From Alphaproteobacteria bacterium (GTDB taxonomy: Bacteria; Myxococcota_A; UBA796; UBA2385), in the NCBI GenBank assembly GCA_020632755.1, contig JACKEY010000021.1:1-64000 (forward strand): 64,000 nt of DNA, read 5' to 3'. The notes under the pieces were generated by a model that searched no databases, was not told the origin of the DNA, and worked only from the letters and a program-made list of their open reading frames with translations. Made by a program: the position numbers and the translations under genes. Shown piece by piece: positions 17,507 to 26,440 of this stretch (the stretch's first letter is position 1; each line of letters opens with the position of its first letter).

Positions 17507-18286
17507 TCAGCCCGGGCGCCGCTCGATGCGGACACGTTCCAGCACCTGGTCGGTGACGGGCTTGTCCCGGACCCCCTTGTCGGTCTCGGCGATGGCCTGG
17601 ACCACGTCGGCGTCTTCGCAGGCGCCGAAGATGGTGTGCTTGCCGTCCAGGTGGTTGGGGGTCGAGCGGTCGGTGATGAAGAACTGGCTGCCGTTGGTGT
17701 CGGGCCCGGAGTTGGCCATCGCCAGCAGGCCCGGCTTGTCGAAGGTCAGGCCGCTGTCGGTCTCGTCGGCGAACCGGTAGCCGGGGCCGCCCGTGCCGTT
17801 GCCCAGCGGATCGCCGCCCTGGATCATGAAGCCGGGGATCACGCGGTGGAAGATGGTCCCGTCGTACAGCTTGCGCGTGACCTTGCGGCCGGTGCGCGGG
17901 TCGGTCCACTCGCGGGTGCCTTCGGCCAGCTCGACGAAGTTGAGCACCGTCTGGGGGGCGTACTGGGGCCAGAGCTCACAGTCGATGGTGCCCTGGGTGG
18001 TGTCGAGGTGGGCGTGCAGCGTGTCGCCCTCGGACAGGTCCAGGCGCAGGTAGACCTCGCGCAGGCGCAGGCGCTGGATCTCCTGCTCGAGCTTGCGGTT
18101 GTTGGCCACGAGCTCGCCGTTCTCCTTCTCGAGGCGGGCGCTCTGGGTCTCCAGCTCGCCGACCTTCTCCTTCAGCCCGTCGAGCTCGGCCTGCACCTCG
18201 GACGAGGGGCCGCAAGCGGCCAGCGAGGCCAGCGCCAGGGGAAGGGCGAGGGGCAGCAGGGCGGCGAGGGGGCGTGCTGGGGACAT
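17507..18286 (-). CDS. Cyclophilin-type peptidyl-prolyl isomerase, lipoprotein
   Basis: 259 residues from ATG 18286 (CGGAGTCGCCG box). The lipoprotein signal ends at Cys25 in LAAC. Residues 30-75 form a coiled coil (LDGLKEKVGELETQSARLEKENGEL). The cyclophilin domain follows: FHRVIPGFMIQGGD, ANSGPDTNGSQFFI and LDGKHTIFG are the catalytic and peptide-binding motifs. It probably assists folding of exported proteins at the membrane surface, with the coiled coil giving oligomerisation. The gene converges on the surface-protein gene with 27 bases between stops. Confidence 0.9.
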   Translation of the reverse strand: MSPARPLAALLPLALPLALASLAACGPSSEVQAELDGLKEKVGELETQSARLEKENGELVANNRKLEQEIQRLRLREVYLRLDLSEGDTLHAHLDTTQGTIDCELWPQYAPQTVLNFVELAEGTREWTDPRTGRKVTRKLYDGTIFHRVIPGFMIQGGDPLGNGTGGPGYRFADETDSGLTFDKPGLLAMANSGPDTNGSQFFITDRSTPNHLDGKHTIFGACEDADVVQAIAETDKGVRDKPVTDQVLERVRIERRPG

Positions 18287-18462
18287 CGGCGACTCCGTGC
18301 GGGAGGAGGACCCGCGGGGGCTATCCGCACGAGCCCTCGCCCGCACAGGGGTGCCAGGCGCCGGGGGGCGGGGCAGCTCCGGCCAGCGTGATAGCTTGGC
18401 GGTGCCGCACCACGGGCGCGAGAGGCGCCCCCTCCCAGTGCGGGACCGCGTCCGGAGCGCCC

Positions 18463-18708
18463 ATGTCCACCGAGTCCCCGCGCGTTCGCGTCCTCCTTCG
18501 GACCGAGCTGTTCAGCCCTCCCTCCCTCCCCCACGCCCCCCGCCGCGTCTTCGTGGTGGAAGGCGCGCTGGTCGATCGCCAGGGCGGCCTGACCGTCGTG
18601 GCCGACGCCTTCTACGACGGGGTCGGCAAGCCGATCGAGGGCGTCGAGAACCAGACGCTGTTCCTCCCCATGGCCAAGATCGACCACGCGGTGATGCTGG
18701 ACGGATGA
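18463..18708 (+). CDS. Small conserved-looking protein, 81 residues, unknown
   Basis: Begins at ATG 18463 with GGAG seven bases upstream, and its TGA overlaps the next ATG (ATGA), so it is coupled to the lipoprotein gene. The protein is compact with beta-strand-like segments (RRVFVVEGALVDRQGGLTVVADAFYDG and NQTLFLPMAKIDHAVML). No signal peptide or Cys. I do not recognise the family. The good ribosome-binding context and the coupling argue that it is real. Confidence 0.65.
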   Translation: MSTESPRVRVLLRTELFSPPSLPHAPRRVFVVEGALVDRQGGLTVVADAFYDGVGKPIEGVENQTLFLPMAKIDHAVMLDG

Positions 18709-19481
18709 CCCGCTCCCCGCCCGCCCCGGCCTCGCGGCCCGTGCTCCTGGCGCTGGTGCCTGCGGCGTTGCTGCTGGGCGCCTGCGGCCGCACGGCCGTG
18801 GACGGCGAGGTGGTGGACGTCGCCGGCGCCCCGCTCGAGGGCGCCTTCGTGGCCGCGGTCGGCACGACCTGCAGCGCGACGGTGGGCGCCGACGGCCGCT
18901 TCTCGATGCCCTGCACGCCCGGCGAGCACACGCTGCTCATCACGCACCCCGGCTACATCGAACGCCAGGCCGAGGTCAGCGCCGTCGCGCGCGAGCGCAA
19001 GGACCTCGGCAAGACGGTGATGATCGCGATCCCCGAAGAACAGGGCCTGTTCCTGTTCGAGGCCGACCGCTACGTGCCGATGGCCGGCGCCTGGCTGGAC
19101 CGCACCATCGTCGAAGGCCACTCGACCACCCGCACCCGGTCCTACTGCCTGGATCGCCAGCGCAGCAAGCCGACCCGCCTGGCGGCGGGCACCCACGCCC
19201 TGTTCGACAACGAGAGCATCGGCTGGCGACCCTTCCGCCTGGACGACGACGGCTGCGCCTACCGGGACTTCAAGGACGAGCAGCACCGGTGGGAGGTCAC
19301 CTACAAGGACAAGCCGCCCATGCAGGAGCAGACCGTGGCCGAGGGCAAGCGCATCGTCGCCCTCAACCTGGCCCCGGGCGAGTACTTCCTGGCCGACTGG
19401 GACCGGGGCTTCTTCACGCCCGACGACGCGATCGACGCCGACGGCAAGCGCTACTCCGGGGTCTGGCTGGTCGTCGAGTAG
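18705..19481 (+). CDS. Lipoprotein with carboxypeptidase-regulatory-like domain
   Basis: 258 residues. Lipoprotein signal with LLLGAC (Cys27). Residues 30-105 read as a carboxypeptidase-regulatory/CNA-B-like beta-sandwich (VDGEVVDVAGAPLEGAFVAA, GRFSMPCTPGEHTLLITHPGY). The C-terminal 150 residues are rich in charged and aromatic residues, with RSYCLDRQRSKPTRLAAGTHALF. The 3' end overlaps the convergent lptG-like gene by 31 bases. Anchored in the envelope; function unknown. Confidence 0.75.
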   Translation: MTRSPPAPASRPVLLALVPAALLLGACGRTAVDGEVVDVAGAPLEGAFVAAVGTTCSATVGADGRFSMPCTPGEHTLLITHPGYIERQAEVSAVARERKDLGKTVMIAIPEEQGLFLFEADRYVPMAGAWLDRTIVEGHSTTRTRSYCLDRQRSKPTRLAAGTHALFDNESIGWRPFRLDDDGCAYRDFKDEQHRWEVTYKDKPPMQEQTVAEGKRIVALNLAPGEYFLADWDRGFFTPDDAIDADGKRYSGVWLVVE

Positions 19482-20365
19482 ACCGCCCGGCCGCCCGCGA
19501 ACACACCGACGGCCACCAGCAGGGGCATCAGCCCGGCGCCGAGGGCCGGCAGGTGGCCGGACGCCGCCGCGCCCGACGCCGCGATGACCGCCGCCTGGAC
19601 GCACAGTCCGAGCACCAGGGCCGGCCCGAGCCGCGCCCGCCGGCCCGGGCCGGGGCCCACGCTGGCCAGCAGGGCCACCAGCGCGCACAGCCACGGCCGC
19701 AGGCGGCGCTGCCATCGCTCGGCCCGCAGCGGCGGCGTCCGGCCCAGCTCGCCGCCGCCCGCGACGGCGGGCAAGGACAGCGCCTGGGCCTGCCGGAGCA
19801 GGTCCGGCCCCGGCGCCGACGAGGTCCCGGCGGGCTGCAGGCCTCCATCGCGAGCGAGGATGCGCTGGCCGTCGTGGAGGGCCACCAGCTCGCCCCCGCC
19901 GCCAGCGCCGCCCTGGGGTTCGGCCGGCAACCACGCCCAGGCCGCGGGAGGCTGGTCCGACAGCTCCGCCCGCAGCGCCAGGGCGTCCCGGGCGAGCACC
20001 GGCGCGGCCCGGTCCTGCAGCCCGGTCGACAGCCCGCCCAGCAGCAGGCCGACCAGGGCCGGCCCCCGCGCAGCGCGCAGGGGCGAGATGCCCATCGCCT
20101 GCAGCGCCTCGGCCTCGTGACGCTGCACCGCGGCCGCGGCGGCCAGCCCGGCGCCTGCCGCCACCAGCGCCGGCAGCAGCGGGAACAGCAGCAGCGGCCC
20201 CTCCCGCAGCGCCAGCGCCAGGGCCACGGCCAGCCCGTGGCGGGCCCCCTCGACCATGCCGGCCGACACGATCAGCGACACCGCCAGCGCGATGGCCAGC
20301 AGGCCAGCGCCCAGCGCCCGGCCGCCCAGGTGCAGGTCCAGGACCAGCGCACGCGGCAGGCTCAT
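19451..20365 (-). CDS. lptG: LptF/LptG-family permease (second gene)
   Basis: 304 residues. It starts at ATG 20365, overlapping the upstream permease stop (ATGA). Three hydrophobic segments precede, and three follow, a periplasmic region of about 120 residues. The family layout of LptF/LptG is six helices around a beta-jellyroll. Here the periplasmic part is short and degenerate, and the motif region QRHEAEALQAMGISPLRAARG matches the cytoplasmic coupling helix that contacts LptB (usually E-hydrophobic-AxGxS). With its partner it would extract lipopolysaccharide from the inner membrane. The symbol is assigned from gene order only; the sequence is diverged. Confidence 0.65.
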   Translation of the reverse strand: MSLPRALVLDLHLGGRALGAGLLAIALAVSLIVSAGMVEGARHGLAVALALALREGPLLLFPLLPALVAAGAGLAAAAAVQRHEAEALQAMGISPLRAARGPALVGLLLGGLSTGLQDRAAPVLARDALALRAELSDQPPAAWAWLPAEPQGGAGGGGELVALHDGQRILARDGGLQPAGTSSAPGPDLLRQAQALSLPAVAGGGELGRTPPLRAERWQRRLRPWLCALVALLASVGPGPGRRARLGPALVLGLCVQAAVIAASGAAASGHLPALGAGLMPLLVAVGVFAGGRAVYSTTSQTPE

Positions 20366-21381
20366 CGGTCCCGCCAGGTGGCCCAGGCCACGGCGGCGGC
20401 GGCGGCCACGGCCACGGTCGGCAGCCAGGCAGCGACCAGGGGGCCCAGCCCTGGCGCGGCCTGGTCGCTCAGCCGCAGCACGACCCACCAGCCGGCCACC
20501 ACCGCCGTGGAGACCGCTCCCGGGCGCCCGCCCCGGGCGCCCAGCGGCACGGCGAGCAAGGCGAGCAGCGGCAGCCCGGCCGGCAGGCTGCTGCGCTTGT
20601 GCAGGGCCAGCGCCTCGGCCGTCGCGTCTCTCCCCGCGGCCTGCATGCGCTCGACGCGCGCACGCAGCGCGGACGCGCTCAGCTCCTCGATCTCCTGGCG
20701 CGGCCCCTCGACGTCGAGCCGCAGGGTGGCGGTGGTGAACTGCAGCCGGGCCGTGACGGCCCCGTCGTCGCCGAGCTGCAGCGCCTCGCCCTCGACCAGA
20801 CCGACAGCGCCTCCGCCGGACAGCCGCCCGGTCCGGGCCGTCAGCGCGGTCGGCCCGCTGGCGATGACGACGCCTCCCAGCGCCTCGCCGTCGACCTCCT
20901 CGGCCACCACCAGGGCGTCCCCCACCATCACCGGCTGGGACGGCCGCAGGTGCAGCTCGCCCACCGCCCGGGTCAGGGCCACCCGCACCTGGCGCCGGCC
21001 GGCCGGCTCGGCGACCTGTCCGATGCCGGCCAGCAGGCACGCCGCCAGCAGGCCCAGCCCCAGCACCCCGGGGACCACCGAGCGGGTCCCCCGCCCGGCC
21101 GTGGCCAGGGCCCGCCAGTCTCCCCCGAGCCGCCAGGTCCGCGCCGCGGTCGCCAGCCCGAACAGCAGACCCACGGGCAGCGCCGTGCCGAGCGCCACCG
21201 GCAGCAGCCCGACGACCAGCGCCAACACGCCGCCTGCGCCCGGCGTCGCGGCAGCCAGCGACATCGTTCGCGCCAGCACCACCAGCAGGAACAACGCCGT
21301 CAGCCCCCCCACCGCCATGGCGACGGGACGTGTCGCCTCGCGCGCGAGCGCGATGCCGGGACGCCAGCTCAGCCCCCCCAC
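20362..21381 (-). CDS. lptF: LptF/LptG-family permease (first gene)
   Basis: 339 residues from GTG 21381. An N-terminal segment with three hydrophobic helices leads into a periplasmic domain (about 130-240: GRRQVRVALTRAVGELHLRP and later). The hallmark segment LHKRSSLPAGLPLLALLAVP comes next; in the family this reads H-K/R-R-x-x-x-P...xxPLG and begins the C-terminal helices. It pairs with the downstream permease gene by a 4-base overlap. The role is inferred as the lipopolysaccharide export complex LptBFG. The lptB ATPase is not in this window. Confidence 0.7.
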   Translation of the reverse strand: MGGLSWRPGIALAREATRPVAMAVGGLTALFLLVVLARTMSLAAATPGAGGVLALVVGLLPVALGTALPVGLLFGLATAARTWRLGGDWRALATAGRGTRSVVPGVLGLGLLAACLLAGIGQVAEPAGRRQVRVALTRAVGELHLRPSQPVMVGDALVVAEEVDGEALGGVVIASGPTALTARTGRLSGGGAVGLVEGEALQLGDDGAVTARLQFTTATLRLDVEGPRQEIEELSASALRARVERMQAAGRDATAEALALHKRSSLPAGLPLLALLAVPLGARGGRPGAVSTAVVAGWWVVLRLSDQAAPGLGPLVAAWLPTVAVAAAAAVAWATWRDR

Positions 21382-21591
21382 GGCATCCCCGACCCGCCGA
21401 CAACCGCGGTGGCCCCGACAGCCTGGCTCGGCAGGTGTCCGCTTTCCTTGACAAAACGCCGCTGGTGCCTAAGATGCGCCACCCGCGGACCCCCCAGAAG
21501 CAGCTGGGAGGGCCGCGACCACGTCGGCGCGCCGCCCGGAACCCCGAAGGGCAGCGCGGTCGGTGCGACTGGACCGAGCGAGGACAGGATC

Positions 21592-22167
21592 ATGGAGTTC
21601 AAGGTTGGCGACAAGGTGGTGTACCCGGCACACGGTGTCGGTGTCATCAAGGCCGTCGAGACCATCGACTTCGAAGGTGATCGCTACACATTCTACGTCC
21701 TGACCATCCTGGACAACGGCAGCACCTTCCGCGTGCCCGTCCAGAACGTCAGCGCCATCGGGGTCCGACGCGTGATCTCGATGATGCAGGTCGAGAAGGT
21801 CTACGAGGTGCTGCGCGACCGCGACGTGCCCACGGACAACCAGACCTGGAACCGCCGCTACCGCGAGTACACCAACAAGCTGCAGACCGGCGACCCCATC
21901 GAAGTCGCCAAGGTCCTGCGCGACCTCGCCCTGCTGCGCCAGGACAAGAACCTGAGCTTCGGCGAGCGGAAGATGTACGACAAGGCCAGCCGGCTGCTCA
22001 TCCAGGAGATCGCCTTCGCCAAGGACACCGACGAGCAGTCGGTCGAGAAGGAGATCGACGACCTGTTCACGGCGCCCGAGCCCGAAGCCGACGACAAGAA
22101 GAAGAAGCCGGTCTCGAAGAAGAAGAAGGCCGCGCCGATGGACGACGACGACGACGACGACGATTGA
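21592..22167 (+). CDS. cdnL: CarD/CdnL-family RNA polymerase-binding regulator
   Basis: 191 residues. The N-terminal RNA-polymerase-interacting domain is typical: FKVGDKVVYPAHGVGVIKAVE with the Tudor-like strand pattern, then FRVPVQNVSAIGVRRVIS. The C-terminal helical DNA-binding region includes the WNRRYREYTNKL segment with the conserved Trp that supports the open complex at rRNA promoters. No HMGA-type AT-hooks follow, so it is CdnL-like rather than CarD proper. Unusually, the tail is a Lys-rich patch and then eight Asp residues at the very C-terminus. ATG 21592 follows GAGGACAGG. Confidence 0.9.
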   Translation: MEFKVGDKVVYPAHGVGVIKAVETIDFEGDRYTFYVLTILDNGSTFRVPVQNVSAIGVRRVISMMQVEKVYEVLRDRDVPTDNQTWNRRYREYTNKLQTGDPIEVAKVLRDLALLRQDKNLSFGERKMYDKASRLLIQEIAFAKDTDEQSVEKEIDDLFTAPEPEADDKKKKPVSKKKKAAPMDDDDDDDD

Positions 22168-22202
22168 GCCTTGCTCCGAACTCCCGCTGCACAGGACCCA
22201 CC

Positions 22203-23558
22203 TTGAGCTCCCCGCGAATCCGGCTGCACTTCCCCGCTGGTCGTCCCCTCGACCTGGCCGACGTGCGCCTCGCACTCTTCGGCACCCTCTGGGCCCATCA
22301 CGACGACGGCACCGTCGTCGCCTCCATCGAGAACCGCTCCGCCCTCGACGACCTGGAGTGGCTGGGCATCGAGCCCGACGAGATGGCCGCCCCCGCCGGC
22401 GATGCGCGCGCCGCTGAAGTCGCCGCCGAGCTGATCGAAGAAGCCAAGGCCTACCAGTGCTACTGCACCCAGGCCGAGTTCCGCGAGATGCCCGTCAACC
22501 CGTCGGGCTTCCCCGAGACCGTGGCCTACGACCTGCGCTGCCGGCGCCTGACGCCCAGCGACCGCGCGTCCCTCGAGAAGATGGGCCGCAGCCCCCGGGT
22601 GCGCCTGATCCTGCCCGAAGAGCTGCCGACCCCCGACGTCGACGCGCCCGCCGTCACCAGCGACTTCCCCATCGTCGGCCCCGACGGGCACGCCCTCGAC
22701 CTGTTCAGCGCGGTCTTGTCCCCCCGCGACGCCGGCGCGACCGCGCTGCTCGTCGACGGCGGCCGTGCCCACGAGCTGGCCCACTGGCTGGTCGTGGCCC
22801 AGGCGCTGGACTGGGAGATCCCCCAGCTGGTCGTGCTGCCCGCGTGGATCGGCCCCGACGGCAAGGTCATGGGCAAGGACAGCTCGTCGCTGACCGTGGC
22901 CAGCCTGCGCGCCCAGGGCTTCCACCCCAAGGCCATCGTCGCCATCGCGGCGCGGGCCGGCTGGAACCCCGGCGACCTGACCGACATCGACGACATGGCC
23001 AAGGCCTTCGACGTGGCCGACCTGACGACGGAGTCGCCGGTCCTGGACATGGACGCCTTCCGCACGCTCAACGGCGAGATCCTGCGCGGGCTGGACGAGT
23101 CCGACCTGGTCCAGGCCGTCGGCGAGCACCTCGAGCGCCGCGGCTACCCCTTCATGGACCGCGACCCCGAGTGGCAGCAGCGCTTCGTGCGCGCCGCCCG
23201 CAAGGAGATGACCACCCTCGCGGATGCCGAAGGCTGGGCCGCCCTGCTGCTCACCGCCACCGCGGACTACGACCGCGAGGTCGCCCGCGTGCTGCGCGAG
23301 CCCTCGACCCAGGAACTGGTCGAGGCCTTCGCCAAGGCGATGGCCGGCATCGAAGGCGACGGCACCGACGCCAACGCCTGGCGCGGCGTGCTCTCCGAGC
23401 TGCGCACCAACAGCAGCACCCCCGGGCGGGCCATGGCCATCCTGCGGCTCATCATGACCGGCCAGCGCGAAGGCCCGGGTGTGGCGACCATCCTGTCGCT
23501 GCTCGGCATCGACGGCTGTCAGGCGCGCATCGAGAAGGCGCGCCGCTACACCGGCTAG
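22203..23558 (+). CDS. Glutamyl-tRNA-synthetase-like protein lacking catalytic signatures
   Basis: 451 residues from TTG 22203 (just 35 bases after cdnL). The fold follows GluRS from end to end. The N-terminal segment FPAGRPLDLADVRLALFGTL stands where GluRS has the GxxHIGG motif. SIENRS replaces RIEDTD, and GPDGKVMGKDSSS replaces the GPDGKKLSKRHG lysine loop. The segment usually RGDDHL reads VDGGRAH. In contrast, the KAYQCYCTQAEF segment, LNGEIL and the anticodon-binding tail ILRLIMTGQREGP are well kept. I infer a tRNA-binding or regulatory pseudoenzyme rather than a working ligase. A true gltX should exist elsewhere. Start alternatives exist upstream, but TTG fits the alignment. Confidence 0.85.
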   Translation: MSSPRIRLHFPAGRPLDLADVRLALFGTLWAHHDDGTVVASIENRSALDDLEWLGIEPDEMAAPAGDARAAEVAAELIEEAKAYQCYCTQAEFREMPVNPSGFPETVAYDLRCRRLTPSDRASLEKMGRSPRVRLILPEELPTPDVDAPAVTSDFPIVGPDGHALDLFSAVLSPRDAGATALLVDGGRAHELAHWLVVAQALDWEIPQLVVLPAWIGPDGKVMGKDSSSLTVASLRAQGFHPKAIVAIAARAGWNPGDLTDIDDMAKAFDVADLTTESPVLDMDAFRTLNGEILRGLDESDLVQAVGEHLERRGYPFMDRDPEWQQRFVRAARKEMTTLADAEGWAALLLTATADYDREVARVLREPSTQELVEAFAKAMAGIEGDGTDANAWRGVLSELRTNSSTPGRAMAILRLIMTGQREGPGVATILSLLGIDGCQARIEKARRYTG

Positions 23559-23582
23559 GGAGCCCCCCTCCCCAGCTCGAAG

Positions 23583-23602
23583 AGGCGGCCCCCGGGCCGC
23601 CT
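23583..23602. terminator. Hairpin terminator between GluRS-like gene and cysS
   Basis: AGGCGGCC and GGCCGCCT form an 8-9 bp GC-only stem with a tiny C-rich loop. It lies 24 bases after the stop and is followed by a mildly T-rich CGCTTCGTCTC run. Confidence 0.55.
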
Positions 23603-23677
23603 CGCTTCGTCTCACCCCCTCTCCCAAAGCGGGATACCCCGCCCGCCTCCCCTCCCTCCCCCGCGACCGGCAGACCC

Positions 23678-25198
23678 ATGTCCGACATCCGCCTGTACAA
23701 CACGCTGTCCCGCAGCCTCGAGCCCTTCGAGCCCACGGAGCCCGGCCGGGTCCGCATGTACGTCTGCGGCATGACCGTCTACGACTACTGCCACATCGGG
23801 CACGCCCGCGCGATGATGAGCTTCGACGTGGTCTACCGCTGGCTGCTCGAGAAGGGCTGGGACGTGACCTACGTCCGCAACCACACCGACGTGGACGACA
23901 AGATCATCGCCCGGGCCACCGAGCTCGGCGAAGACCCGCTGGCCCTGTCGCAGCGGTTCATCGAGTACCTGGACACCGACCTGGCCCGGCTCGGGCTGCG
24001 CCAGCCCGACGTGGAACCGCGCGTCAGCACGCACATCCCGCAGATCATCGCCATGGTGCAGGCCCTGGTCGATCGCGGCCACGCCTACGCCACCGGCGAC
24101 GTGGCCGACGGCCAGGACGTCTGGTTCGCGGTCGAGAGCTACGCCGACTACGGCGCCCTGTCGGGCAAGAAGCTCGGCGACCTGCGCGCCGGCGAGCGCG
24201 TGGCCGTCGACGACCGCAAGCGCCACCCCGGCGACTTCGCCCTGTGGAAGGGCGCCAAGCCCGGCGAAGTCAGCTGGGACAGCCCCTGGGGCAAGGGGCG
24301 TCCAGGCTGGCACATCGAGTGCTCGGTCATGTCCACCGAGCACCTGGGCCACAGCTTCGACATCCACGGCGGCGGCATCGATCTCATCTTCCCGCACCAC
24401 GAGAACGAGATCGCCCAGTCCGAGTGCGCCAGCGACCACCATCCCTTCGCCCGGTACTGGATGCACAACGGCCACCTGACCCTGGTCGACGACGACGGCT
24501 CGCCCATCAAGATGAGCAAGTCCCTCGGCAACGCCATCCGGATCCGCGATCTGCTGGACGAGGTCCCCGCCGACGCCCTGCGCATCGTCTACCTCGAGAG
24601 CCACTACCGCAGCCCGCTGCCCTTCTCCCGCGCGCGCCTGATGGACGCGGTCGGCTCGGCCGAGCGCATCTACCTGGCCCGCGAGGTGCTCGAGACCATC
24701 GCCGCCCACGAGCCCGCCGGCCCCGCCCACCAGGTCGCCGCCGACCTGGGTGGCGATGCCCAGGAGCTCTACGATCGCGTCCAGGCCTTCCCCGCCGCCT
24801 TCGCCGCGGCGATGAACGAGGACTTCAACACGTCCAACGCCCTGTCCGAGCTGTTCGAGCTGACCCGCGCGGTGAACCGGTTCGGCAACCACAAGAAGTG
24901 GTGGAAGCGCAGCAGCGCCCTGGCCCGCGACGCCCTGCGCTGCTTCGACCTGTCGGGCCGCGTGCTCGGCATCGGCGGCCAGGACAGCGAGCAGTTCTTC
25001 AACACGCTCACCGACACCCTGCTCAAGAAGGGCGGGCTGACCCGGGACGTGGTCGAAGAGCTCATCGACGCGCGGGAAGCCGCCCGCGGGGCCAAGGACT
25101 GGGGCCGCGCCGACGAGCTGCGGGACGAGCTCGACAACCTGGGCGTCGTCGTCATGGACGGGGCCGAGGGCACGCGCTGGCGCATGCGCAGCGCCTGA
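23678..25198 (+). CDS. cysS: Cysteinyl-tRNA synthetase
   Basis: 506 residues. All signatures are present: MYVCGMTVYDYCHIGHAR holds the first zinc Cys and the HIGH motif, GWHIECSVMS gives the second zinc Cys, HHENEIAQ the remaining ligand region, and KMSKSLGN the lysine loop. The C-terminal helical DALR-type domain is complete (AREAARGAKDWGRADELRD). It charges tRNA-Cys with cysteine. In contrast to the gene before it, nothing is degraded. A hairpin terminator follows closely. Confidence 0.97.
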   Translation: MSDIRLYNTLSRSLEPFEPTEPGRVRMYVCGMTVYDYCHIGHARAMMSFDVVYRWLLEKGWDVTYVRNHTDVDDKIIARATELGEDPLALSQRFIEYLDTDLARLGLRQPDVEPRVSTHIPQIIAMVQALVDRGHAYATGDVADGQDVWFAVESYADYGALSGKKLGDLRAGERVAVDDRKRHPGDFALWKGAKPGEVSWDSPWGKGRPGWHIECSVMSTEHLGHSFDIHGGGIDLIFPHHENEIAQSECASDHHPFARYWMHNGHLTLVDDDGSPIKMSKSLGNAIRIRDLLDEVPADALRIVYLESHYRSPLPFSRARLMDAVGSAERIYLAREVLETIAAHEPAGPAHQVAADLGGDAQELYDRVQAFPAAFAAAMNEDFNTSNALSELFELTRAVNRFGNHKKWWKRSSALARDALRCFDLSGRVLGIGGQDSEQFFNTLTDTLLKKGGLTRDVVEELIDAREAARGAKDWGRADELRDELDNLGVVVMDGAEGTRWRMRSA

Positions 25199-25207
25199 GA
25201 CGACGAA

Positions 25208-25237
25208 CCCCGCGCTCCGGTCACCCGGAGAGCGGGG
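25208..25237. terminator. Bidirectional hairpin terminator after cysS
   Basis: CCCCGCGCTCCGG and CCGGAGAGCGGGG pair as 13 bp with one mismatch around a TCAC loop, between the convergent cysS and lipoprotein genes. Confidence 0.7.
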
Positions 25238-25268
25238 TCCTGTCCAGCGGGCGCGGGCGCCCGGCCGC

Positions 25269-26327
25269 TCAGCGGATCACGAGCGCCGCGCAGCTGACCT
25301 CTTCGCCGTTCTTGGTGGCGTCCTGGCAGGTCCACTTGCGGTGGATGAAGGTCGTGCCGGCCAGGGGGGTGCCGTCCTTGTTCGGCTCGGTCCACTTGTG
25401 GGACCAGTGCCAGCGGTACTCCTTGCCGCCCTTGGCGTCGACGATCTCGGGCTTGAGGCCCTTCTGCGGGTTCGTGCCGTCGAACCACAGATCGTAGGTC
25501 ACGTCGCAGGTCTCGGCGGCCTGGCGGCCGTCGTCGCCCAGGTACCAGAAGTGCACCTCGTCGCCCATGCCGGCCTCGCGGATGACCGCGACGTTGGTCA
25601 GGTCTTCGGGGTACTCGGTGAGCTGGGTGATCGCGACGTCACCGCTGTCGGTGCAGTGCTCCCACAACAGCTCGCCGCCTTCGTGCTTCACGAAGGGGTT
25701 GGTGCCGGTGGGGTTGCTGTCCTCGAGCCGCTTGCCGTTGTAGATCGTGACGTAGTTGTCGGTGATCCGCAGGCGGCAGTTCCGGGTGTCGATGTCGACG
25801 TAGAGGATGCCCTGGAGCTTGTTGCCCAGGTTGTTGTTGTTCAGCTTGAAGCTGTCCCAGCCTTCGCCGCCCTTGTACTTCTCGACGTTGGCGACGGCTT
25901 CTTCGATGCCCTTCTTGATCTCGTCGTCGCTGGCGTTGGGGGCGAGCTCCTTGAGCTTCGCGTCCGTGCACTCGGCGTCGGCCACCAGGAGCGCCTGGCA
26001 CATGTCCTTGACCTTGGGCTCTTCGACGCAGACCAGGCCTTCGCCCTTGGTCTCGCAGTCGTAGGTGTACATGTCGGACAGCGACCCGACGTTGTACTTG
26101 ACCTGCAGGCCATCGTCGCCCTTGACGAACTTCATCCGGGTCTTGTGATCGGGGATCTCCGTCTTGTCCGGCATCGCCTTGAGGATGACCCACTCGGTGT
26201 CGACCAGGCTGTCCTTGGAGAGGGCGCACTCGGCCGTGGCCTGCTTGCCGACGGTGATGCCGCTGCCCTGCTCTTCGCAGGCGAGGAGGAGGACCGGGAG
26301 GGCGAGGAGGAGGGGCTGCGACCGCAT
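25269..26327 (-). CDS. Hypothetical lipoprotein, 352 residues
   Basis: Signal with LLLAC (Cys17), followed by Glu-Glu-Gln-Gly. The mature protein is acidic, with several Cys (MYTYDCETKG, LVCVEEP, MCQALLVADAEC, NCRLRITDNY, EHCTDSG, WTCQDATKN) likely forming disulfides. An LNNNNLGNKLQG segment and Trp-rich WHWSHKW near the end stand out. I do not recognise the family. Likely an outer-membrane lipoprotein facing the periplasm. Confidence 0.75.
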   Translation of the reverse strand: MRSQPLLLALPVLLLACEEQGSGITVGKQATAECALSKDSLVDTEWVILKAMPDKTEIPDHKTRMKFVKGDDGLQVKYNVGSLSDMYTYDCETKGEGLVCVEEPKVKDMCQALLVADAECTDAKLKELAPNASDDEIKKGIEEAVANVEKYKGGEGWDSFKLNNNNLGNKLQGILYVDIDTRNCRLRITDNYVTIYNGKRLEDSNPTGTNPFVKHEGGELLWEHCTDSGDVAITQLTEYPEDLTNVAVIREAGMGDEVHFWYLGDDGRQAAETCDVTYDLWFDGTNPQKGLKPEIVDAKGGKEYRWHWSHKWTEPNKDGTPLAGTTFIHRKWTCQDATKNGEEVSCAALVIR

Positions 26328-26440
26328 GAGCTGCTCCAGGGCGGGAGACGTCGGGGAAGGAGGCGACGCCGGGGAGGAGGGCCGACGCCAGGCGCCGGCA
26401 GGAAGACAGCGGCCACGCTATCACAGCGGTCGAGGACGCC

